Below, piece after piece: positions 57,233-64,000 of a stretch of 64,000 nucleotides of DNA. Position numbers and translations under genes: made by a program. The notes below the pieces were generated by a model. It was not told the DNA's origin. It searched no databases and saw nothing but the letters and a program-made list of their open reading frames with translations. Position 1 is the first letter of the stretch. Every line of letters starts with the position of its first letter. This DNA comes from CAVSWT01 sp963731745 (GTDB lineage: Bacteria > Bacteroidota > Ignavibacteria > Ignavibacteriales > Ignavibacteriaceae). The DNA is taken from the NCBI GenBank assembly GCA_963731745.1, contig CAVSWT010000010.1:496001-560000 (forward strand), written 5' to 3'.

Positions 57233-60200
57233 GTGAAGAAACAAAATAATATTTTATTGATTGCATTTGTAATGATTTCAATTTTCAGTTCATATAAATT
57301 ATTGCCTCAGGAAATTCCAAATTCGTTCGAGTCAATTTCTATAATAGATGGATTATCACATAATAATATTTGGGACATAGTACAGGATAGATACGGATAT
57401 ATGTGGATTGCTACTGACGATGGATTAAATAAATATGATGGATATAATTTTAAAATATTTAAAAATGATCCCGCCGATTCTACAACGTTACCAGCTAATC
57501 AAGTAACATGTGTTTTTGAAGATCATGATGGAATTTTATGGGTCTCCACAAGCGGAGGGTTATCAAGATATGACCGAAATACTGAAAAGTTTAAGAACTA
57601 CAAATTTGTAAACTCAAATGCAGAAAGAGCAAACTTTATTTATCGTCTACAAGAAGATTCAAAAGGTTATCTATGGATTAATACTTCTGTTGGCATCCGC
57701 AGTTTTGACAAGAAAAGTGAAACTTTTAAAGATTACGAAATTTTAAGAGAGGATAATGTAGTTGCCAATATTACAGGCCCAACTTTTTATACAATGCAAA
57801 CTAAAAAAGGTGAATTATATTCCTCTTCGGCAGGATTTGGTTTAATAAAATTTGATTACGAAAATAAACTGTTTGTACAATTAAAATTGAAGAATAACTT
57901 ACAGAATATACTTTATGATAAATATAACAACGTAATGTATGAGGATAGTAATGGAAATATTTGGTATGATGCACAGACTGCATTATATAAAATAGATATA
58001 CGAAATTTAACCGGTGAGGCAGTTCTCAATTCTATAACCGGGAAAATATATTCACAGGCAAGTGGATTATATGAAGTAGAAAAAGGAAAGATTTGGATTG
58101 GTACAGCTAACGATGGACTTTATCAGTATGATTTAACTACTAACAAATCAATAAAACTTCCTGTGCAAGGTTATAAGGGTTACTACTGTTTTTATATGGA
58201 TAAGAATGACCTCCTTTGGCTGGGAACCACATCAGGCGTTTTAAAATATAATTTTGACAAAGCGCCGTTTGAACTTTATAAATTTGAAAGCAAAGTTAAT
58301 CAAGAAAAACCTACTTGTATCAGTTTAGCTAAATCAAATAAATATAAAAACTTATTATGGCTCGGGACAAACAAAGGGCTGTATTCATTTGATAAAGTCA
58401 AGCAGTCAGTGAATAATGCATCATCGGTCATATCAAAAATTTCTGGCGGAAATAATCTTCAAATACAAGGGTTAATTGAAACAAATAATGAAAAATTATT
58501 TCTTGGAACTAGAGAAAATGGTTTATTTGTTTACAATTTGGCAAATGGAAATTTAGAACAATACAAACCTATTATATATGATCAAACAAGTCTCCGTTTT
58601 AGTTCTGTAAATGCACTTTTCCAAGATTCAGAAAATCAAATTTGGGTCGGACAGCAAAATGGCCTCAGTATTTTTAATGAAAAACTGAAGACGTTTAAAC
58701 GCATACCTAATTTTTTATTCAGGCAGTATAATAATAATCTGATTGCTTTTTTACATAAAATTAGAAAAGAACGGACACCTTTGATGCAGATGATTGACGT
58801 AGGCGATTTTGCAAATTTGTCAAAAGAATTTCTTGTATCAAGGGACTCTTATCTTTTAGTCTCTTGTATTGGCGAAGGGCTGCCTCAAGTGGGAATGGCC
58901 GATTATGGCTGGCTGCAGTCTATTGATAAAGATACTTTGTGGACAATGAGAAATTTTAATAAAACTTTTCATGCCAGCGGTAACTTTAAAAATAGACAGC
59001 TGATCGGATTTATACACATTAAAAAAGGACGATACAAATTAAATTATAAAACTGATGACAGTCATTCTGTACAATCATTTAATGCAACACCGCCTCAAGA
59101 CAGTCTTTATTGGGGAATTGAACTATATACTCTTTCTGAAAATGAATTTCAGAAATACAATAGTATTTTGAAAGATGATATTGACTCTGATTATATGAAT
59201 GGAAATAATGTTAAAGCTATATATCAATCAAAAGATAAACTGATTTGGGCAGCTACATACGATGGAGTGAGCATTATTGATCCAAAAACATTTAGTATAA
59301 AAAATATTGAAATGGATTCTAAAAATGAGTTGTCAATCAGCAGTAATTCAGTAGAAGATATTTGTGAAGATAATTTCAGTAATATCTGGATAGCAACGCA
59401 AGATGGCTTGAACAAATATGATCGTAAAAGAAATAAAATTATTATTTATCGTGAAAAGGATGGGCTGCCCTCAAGCAATCTGAAATCGATTCAGTTGGAT
59501 AATGAAGGTAATTTATGGATTAGCAGTATTAAAGGAATTACAAAAGTTGAGATTTCTGATAGTGCAAAAGCACCGATATTCATTAACTATGATGTTCGCG
59601 ATGGTTTGCAAGGTTATACTTTTCTCGGAGATGCCTCATTAAAAGATACAGATGGGAAAATGTATTTTTCAGGCCTCGACGGATTTAATGCATTTATTCC
59701 AGGGCCAACAGATAAATCATTACCTGATGTTGTAATTAATAGTATATCCGTATCTAACAATTCAGTTGATGAATTGTACCAGAATTTATTAGATACAAAA
59801 GATTTAAATAGTATTAAAGAAATTGATTTACCTTACGATCAAAACGATATATCATTCGAGTTTGCATCAGTTCATTTTGCAAGGCCTGATAAAAATAGAA
59901 CAGCATATATGTTAGAAGGAGTTGACAGAAATTGGAATTTAAATAATAGAAGATTCGCATCTTATACCAACCTGGACCCTGGTGATTATGTTTTTAAATT
60001 AAAAGGCTCTAATGGCGATGGCATATGGAATGAAAAGGTAAAGCAAATTAAAATACATATTTCTCATCCCTGGTTTAGTAACTGGACTGCATACTCCATT
60101 TACGGTGTAATATTTTTCGGTCTCTTATATGGAATTCGAAAATTTGAAATGGGCAGGCAGCTAAAAAATATACAATTGAAGGAAACAAGATTAAGAGCAG

Positions 60201-60985
60201 AAGCAGCAGAGCTGCAGGCCAAAGCAAGTGAAGCTGAAAGGCGAGCCCTGGAATCTGAAAATCTGCGGAAAAGTAAAGAGCTTGAAGAAGCCCGGGAATT
60301 GCAGCTTTCAATGCTTCCAAAAACACTTCCCAATCTCCCCCATTTAGATATTGCAGTATATATGAAAACTGCTACTGAAGTCGGCGGAGATTATTATGAT
60401 TTTCATGTTGGTTTAGATGGAACTTTAACTGTTGTTGTTGGAGATGCCACCGGACATGGAATGAAAGCCGGAACAATGGTGACATCAACTAAAAGTTTAT
60501 TTAATACACTTGCGCCAAATCCAAATATTATAGATACATTTCATGAAATAACCAGATGCTTGAAATTAATGCATCTGGAAAAATTATCAATGTGCATGAC
60601 GATGTTAAAAATTATTGGAAATCGGGTTCAATTTTCTGCGGCAGGAATGCCCCCTGTTCTTTTGTATCAAAGAGATAATCAGACTATTGAAGAATTGGTA
60701 ATGAAAGGAATGCCGTTGGGAACTTTTGATGACTTTCCCTATGTCATAAAAGAAAGAAATTTAAATTCCGGTGATGTTATTTTAATTGTAAGTGATGGCC
60801 TGCCGGAATTGTTTAATGATAACAAAGAAATGTTTGGCTATAAAAGAATGCGTAACATTTTTGAAGAATCTGCTGATAAAAATCCCGAAATAATAATAAA
60901 GAATTTAAAAGACGCCGGATCAGAATGGGTAAAAGACAAAGATCCGGATGACGATGTAACTTTTGTTGTAATTAAAGTTAAATAA
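57233..60985 (+). CDS. Beta-propeller sensor - Y_Y_Y - TM - SpoIIE phosphatase, with inserted domain
   Basis: 1250 residues, the same length and order as the sensor at 35181. GTG start at 57233 with AAGAGGT eight bases upstream; signal peptide 1-25. Propeller repeats (YGYMWIATDDGLNKYDGYNF), inserted domain (about 513-637; CIGEGLPQVGMADYGWLQ, NFKNR, DDSHS), further repeats (SNIWIATQDGLNKYDRKRN), Y_Y_Y (about 868-945, TNLDPGDYVFKLKGSNGDGIW), TM (AYSIYGVIFFGLLYGI), an Ala/Glu-rich coiled coil (about 982-1020) and SpoIIE (about 1022-1250; EVGGDYYDFH, GDATGHGMKAG, VSDGLPEL, PDDDVTFVVIKVK). Its phosphatase domain is more diverged than those of the four preceding SpoIIE genes. Confidence 0.93.
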   Translation: MKKQNNILLIAFVMISIFSSYKLLPQEIPNSFESISIIDGLSHNNIWDIVQDRYGYMWIATDDGLNKYDGYNFKIFKNDPADSTTLPANQVTCVFEDHDGILWVSTSGGLSRYDRNTEKFKNYKFVNSNAERANFIYRLQEDSKGYLWINTSVGIRSFDKKSETFKDYEILREDNVVANITGPTFYTMQTKKGELYSSSAGFGLIKFDYENKLFVQLKLKNNLQNILYDKYNNVMYEDSNGNIWYDAQTALYKIDIRNLTGEAVLNSITGKIYSQASGLYEVEKGKIWIGTANDGLYQYDLTTNKSIKLPVQGYKGYYCFYMDKNDLLWLGTTSGVLKYNFDKAPFELYKFESKVNQEKPTCISLAKSNKYKNLLWLGTNKGLYSFDKVKQSVNNASSVISKISGGNNLQIQGLIETNNEKLFLGTRENGLFVYNLANGNLEQYKPIIYDQTSLRFSSVNALFQDSENQIWVGQQNGLSIFNEKLKTFKRIPNFLFRQYNNNLIAFLHKIRKERTPLMQMIDVGDFANLSKEFLVSRDSYLLVSCIGEGLPQVGMADYGWLQSIDKDTLWTMRNFNKTFHASGNFKNRQLIGFIHIKKGRYKLNYKTDDSHSVQSFNATPPQDSLYWGIELYTLSENEFQKYNSILKDDIDSDYMNGNNVKAIYQSKDKLIWAATYDGVSIIDPKTFSIKNIEMDSKNELSISSNSVEDICEDNFSNIWIATQDGLNKYDRKRNKIIIYREKDGLPSSNLKSIQLDNEGNLWISSIKGITKVEISDSAKAPIFINYDVRDGLQGYTFLGDASLKDTDGKMYFSGLDGFNAFIPGPTDKSLPDVVINSISVSNNSVDELYQNLLDTKDLNSIKEIDLPYDQNDISFEFASVHFARPDKNRTAYMLEGVDRNWNLNNRRFASYTNLDPGDYVFKLKGSNGDGIWNEKVKQIKIHISHPWFSNWTAYSIYGVIFFGLLYGIRKFEMGRQLKNIQLKETRLRAEAAELQAKASEAERRALESENLRKSKELEEARELQLSMLPKTLPNLPHLDIAVYMKTATEVGGDYYDFHVGLDGTLTVVVGDATGHGMKAGTMVTSTKSLFNTLAPNPNIIDTFHEITRCLKLMHLEKLSMCMTMLKIIGNRVQFSAAGMPPVLLYQRDNQTIEELVMKGMPLGTFDDFPYVIKERNLNSGDVILIVSDGLPELFNDNKEMFGYKRMRNIFEESADKNPEIIIKNLKDAGSEWVKDKDPDDDVTFVVIKVK
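58771..59134 (+). other. Unrecognised ~120-residue inserted domain, copy 2
   Basis: Residues about 513-634 of the sensor at 57233. Shares with copy 1 the blocks VGDF-x-NL, GEGLP-x-VGM-x-D(F/Y)GWLQ, NKTF, FKNR, and DDSHS-x4-N-A-x-PP-x-DS. Occupies the equivalent place between propeller blades. Confidence 0.6.
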
Positions 60986-61050
60986 TCGTAAATCATGTTC
61001 ATTTATTAATGTTAGCTTCTATTTTCATTCACACAAAAACCGGGTTAGCT

Positions 61051-64000
61051 ATGCAATATTTAAAATTAAAATTATTAATTAATTTTATTTTCATTCTGTC
61101 GCTTGTTGCTCCAAATTTGTACGCGCAGGAGGATTATCTTTATGAAAACATTTCTGTAGCGGATGGTTTATCCAGCTCAAGATTTAATGTATTTCATAAT
61201 ATATGTCAGGATAGATTTGGATTTTTGTGGTTCGGTACAACTGATGGTTTAAATCGGTACGACGGATATGAATTTAAAGTTTATAAAAACATGCCCGGTG
61301 ATTCCACAAGCTTACCTTCAAGCAACATCCAAAATATTAATGAAGATGGAGACGGCAATCTTTGGATAGGTACTCCCGGTTACATGAGTATTTTCAATCG
61401 CAATTCTGAAACGTTTACAAACTTTCCTATCAGTCAGGGCAGCACACCTTTACAGCAAAATATAGAAATCTTTAATTCTTTAGCGGACTCGAAAAATAAT
61501 TTTTGGATTTCTACACGAGGAAAAAGTATTCAGAAATGGAATAAAAACAAACAGCAATGGGAGCTTATTCCATTTATTACTACAATTCAAGGAGTAGATT
61601 CTCTTGTAACCAGTGAAACAAACACTGCTATTGCCATTTCCGAATTAAGAAATGGAAATATACTTGCCTCCGAATTTTCACTTGGAATTTTTTACTATAA
61701 TGAAAGCAGCAATTCTTTTGAACAGTTTAAATTTGCAGGGAATAAACAACCTCAGGCTATTGCTTATATTTTTGAGGATAAGGGAGGAAAAATATGGTTT
61801 ACCGGGCGGGATGCGTTTATAGAATATAATCCTATCTCATTTAGTTTTGAATATAAAAATGATTGGGAAAAGTTTTCTCACGGAGGTAATACTTTTTTAT
61901 TTAACATTAATGAAAGAGAAGACGGCACCTTCCTACTTTGTTCATTTCCTTTAGGCCTGCTGAAATTTGATCCGAGAACTGAAAAATTTGATTTGCTAAA
62001 ACTTGATAAAGAATTGGAAGAAAGAGGAATTGGAAAATTCTCTGTTTCTAAAATTATTGATAAATTCGGTGTTTACTGGATTGGGTTAGGCGATAACGGC
62101 ATTCTTAAATTTGATCCTAACAGACGGCCATTTAAATATTTTTCCTTTGATGATAAAAATTTAAATCAAAATAACCGGGCAATTACAACAGATGTAAAAG
62201 TAAATAATTCTGATCCAAACGAATTAATAGTTTCAACTGATCAAAGAGGATTATTTAAATTAAATCTTAATGATAAAACTTTTACACATCTCAATGTTAA
62301 CATTCCTTCTATATACAGCGATACTTCCAATCTAAGATGTTTTGTAATAGATGAAAACCAAAAACTCTGGATGCCTTCTAACAATCATGATATATCAAGC
62401 TATAATTTGAAAAATGGTTCGGTGGAAACATTTAATATAGTTAAAAGAAACATGCAGACTGGCACAGGAGAACAAATCAATAATATCGAATATTTTCCAA
62501 AGAATAAATTAGTGATAAGCTCAACATTAGGAATATACATTTTTAATACTGAATCTAAAACTGTTGAAATGCTCAAATCAAAAATGAATCGTAAATATGA
62601 TGAAAAATTATTAACTGAATTAAAAAATATTTTAATAAACAAGAAACAGATTGCTTCCTTCGTTAAAGTAGGAGAAGCCGCAAATCTTGAAAAGAAATTC
62701 ACTCTAAAGGAGAAAACAGACGCCCTAGTAATTTGCTTAGGTGAAGGCCAGTCCCCAGATGGCATGTTTGATTTTGGCGGAATTAGAAATTCCAAAAATG
62801 AAGATATTTGGGTAATGAATGATATTAATAAAACATTCAATGACGGCGGCGGATTTAAAAATCGATTGCAGGTAAATGTAATTACTTTAGAGCCAGGCAG
62901 TTACTCACTTCACTATTCTTCTGATATAGGACATTCATATAATAATTTTAATGTTGTTCCTCCGGATGATTCGACCTGGTATGGTATTCAAGTAATAAAG
63001 TTAGATAAAACTTCAGCAGAAAAATTAAAGAATGAAATAGCTGATGAAAATAGAAAAAAAGATTATCCGATTATGTTCGGTGCCGGTTATGTTCTTAACA
63101 GCAGAAAGTATCCCAGTGATTTGTGGATAGGAGCTAATGAAAACGGTATCATAAGATACAATATGACAAATAATAACTTTGAACAATATCCTCTCAAAGA
63201 AAATAAAGCTGCCGTCTTTAATACGGGACAAATGTTTGAAGACAGTAAAGGAAGATTATGGTTTACTATTAATCCAACAGGATTTTATCGCTTTGATCCA
63301 CAAACTAAAAAGTTTATATCTAACGCAGAAATTCATGATTTACCAATTACAGGAATCAATGGAATAATTGAAGATTTTAATAGAAGTATTTGGGTTAACA
63401 GCAGCGGCGGTATTACAAAACTGACAGAAAATAAAGATGGGAGCTGGGCTACTTCAAATTATGATAGTAAAGATGGCGTAACCGGAGGCTTTGGTCATGG
63501 AGCATTAGTTACTCGAGATGGTGAAATATATTTCGGTGCTTTTAATGGCTTAACCGGATTCTATCCAAGCAATGAAAATACAAGTCCGCCGATTCCAATC
63601 ATTTCAAATATTAATATATCGGATGTTTCAATTGTTAATAAACAAAGCGGTGTAAAATTAGAAAAATCCATATTCGAAACAGACCATCTGGATCTTTCTT
63701 ACGCACAGAATGATCTCTCATTTGATTTTGCAGCACTGCATTTTTCACGTCCATCAAAAAACAGAGTAAGTTATAAGCTTGAAGGATTCAACGATCACTG
63801 GATATTTACAGATAAAAACTTTGCTTCTTTTACTAATCTTGAACCAGGCGATTATGTACTTCATGTAAAAGCTTATAGCGGTTTTGGAATTCCAAGTACA
63901 GGAGAAAGAACTTTAGCTTTTACAATTGCCCCGCCCTGGTATAGAACCACTATCGCTTATTTCTCCTACGGGTTAATTTTTTTGGGATTGATTTTTGGCA
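61051..64000 (+). CDS. Beta-propeller sensor with inserted domain and Y_Y_Y, partial (C-terminus beyond window)
   Basis: 983 residues visible in one uninterrupted frame. Signal peptide MQYLKLKLLINFIFILSLVA ending YAQ; propeller repeats (FGFLWFGTTDGLNRYDGYEF, GNLWIGTPGYMSIFNRNSE); inserted domain (about 530-651; CLGEGQSPDGMFDFGG, GFKNR, GHSYNNFN); more repeats (SDLWIGANENGIIRYN); Y_Y_Y (about 890-960, TNLEPGDYVLHVKAYSGFG) and the start of a TM (WYRTTIAYFSYGLIFLGLIFG). By analogy with the other two insert-bearing sensors a SpoIIE domain should follow, but this is not in the window. ATG chosen by the signal peptide; no strong ribosome binding site. Confidence 0.9.
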   Translation, partial: MQYLKLKLLINFIFILSLVAPNLYAQEDYLYENISVADGLSSSRFNVFHNICQDRFGFLWFGTTDGLNRYDGYEFKVYKNMPGDSTSLPSSNIQNINEDGDGNLWIGTPGYMSIFNRNSETFTNFPISQGSTPLQQNIEIFNSLADSKNNFWISTRGKSIQKWNKNKQQWELIPFITTIQGVDSLVTSETNTAIAISELRNGNILASEFSLGIFYYNESSNSFEQFKFAGNKQPQAIAYIFEDKGGKIWFTGRDAFIEYNPISFSFEYKNDWEKFSHGGNTFLFNINEREDGTFLLCSFPLGLLKFDPRTEKFDLLKLDKELEERGIGKFSVSKIIDKFGVYWIGLGDNGILKFDPNRRPFKYFSFDDKNLNQNNRAITTDVKVNNSDPNELIVSTDQRGLFKLNLNDKTFTHLNVNIPSIYSDTSNLRCFVIDENQKLWMPSNNHDISSYNLKNGSVETFNIVKRNMQTGTGEQINNIEYFPKNKLVISSTLGIYIFNTESKTVEMLKSKMNRKYDEKLLTELKNILINKKQIASFVKVGEAANLEKKFTLKEKTDALVICLGEGQSPDGMFDFGGIRNSKNEDIWVMNDINKTFNDGGGFKNRLQVNVITLEPGSYSLHYSSDIGHSYNNFNVVPPDDSTWYGIQVIKLDKTSAEKLKNEIADENRKKDYPIMFGAGYVLNSRKYPSDLWIGANENGIIRYNMTNNNFEQYPLKENKAAVFNTGQMFEDSKGRLWFTINPTGFYRFDPQTKKFISNAEIHDLPITGINGIIEDFNRSIWVNSSGGITKLTENKDGSWATSNYDSKDGVTGGFGHGALVTRDGEIYFGAFNGLTGFYPSNENTSPPIPIISNINISDVSIVNKQSGVKLEKSIFETDHLDLSYAQNDLSFDFAALHFSRPSKNRVSYKLEGFNDHWIFTDKNFASFTNLEPGDYVLHVKAYSGFGIPSTGERTLAFTIAPPWYRTTIAYFSYGLIFLGLIFG
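62642..63003 (+). other. Unrecognised ~120-residue inserted domain, copy 3
   Basis: Residues about 531-651 of the last sensor. More diverged than copies 1 and 2 (GEGQSPDGM-x-DFGG, NKTF, GFKNR, GHSY-x2-FN-x2-PP-x-DS), but at the same point in the protein and with the same order of conserved blocks. Confidence 0.55.

Overview
The window is strongly AT-rich bacterial chromosome. The best fit is an Ignavibacteria-like member of the Bacteroidota/Chlorobi assemblage. The reasons are a type IX secretion (T9SS) sorting domain with the FPNPFNP signature, many periplasmic beta-propeller sensors ending in Y_Y_Y domains, a GTP-type PEP carboxykinase, and a split methylmalonyl-CoA mutase beside a sodium-pumping decarboxylase. 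This placement comes from gene content only. No rRNA, CRISPR array, phage or insertion sequence was seen.

Layout. 1-6.2 kb (minus): translation operon thrS, infC (AUC start), rpmI, rplT, pheS, pheT (UUG start, cut by the window edge), preceded by tRNA-Val(GAC) and tRNA-Leu(TAA) with hairpins between them. 6.9-15.9 kb (plus): PEP carboxykinase, a CoA-transferase (one frameshift), methylmalonyl-CoA mutase catalytic subunit, epimerase, and the four-part Na+-translocating decarboxylase (carboxyltransferase, OadG-like, biotin carrier, OadB-like). Together these are most of a succinate-to-propionate route coupled to sodium export. 16-24.6 kb (minus): lipoprotein plus metallophosphoesterase (one frameshift), then an ACP, asparagine-synthase-like amidotransferase, AMP-forming ligase and NadE-family set, a hexapeptide acyltransferase and a small unknown protein. 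24.8-33.7 kb: a 14-repeat propeller histidine kinase with a LuxR-type regulator, a PLP enzyme, and two DUF3857/transglutaminase-like proteins, one of which lacks the catalytic Cys and His.

34-64 kb (plus) is the striking part. It starts with an RsbW-like anti-sigma kinase and a STAS antagonist, followed by about 29 kb of same-strand genes with no intergenic gap above about 65 bp. Seven SpoIIE/PP2C phosphatase domains are visible and an eighth probably lies past the right edge. They are attached to very different sensors: propeller + Y_Y_Y, response-regulator receiver, TPR, and 7TM-DISM. A hybrid-free histidine kinase, a stand-alone receiver, a second STAS protein, an endosialidase-chaperone adhesin-like protein and a T9SS cargo protein lie inside the array. 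I read it as a multi-input partner-switching signalling island in which many stimuli set the phosphorylation state of a few STAS proteins. Three of the propeller sensors share an unrecognised domain of about 120 residues, inserted at nearly the same place in each propeller; this is the best candidate for something undescribed.

Caveat: at least five genes carry single-base frameshifts, mostly insertions. They are densest in the most repetitive SpoIIE segments, so consensus error, pseudogene decay and gene conversion all have to be considered there.
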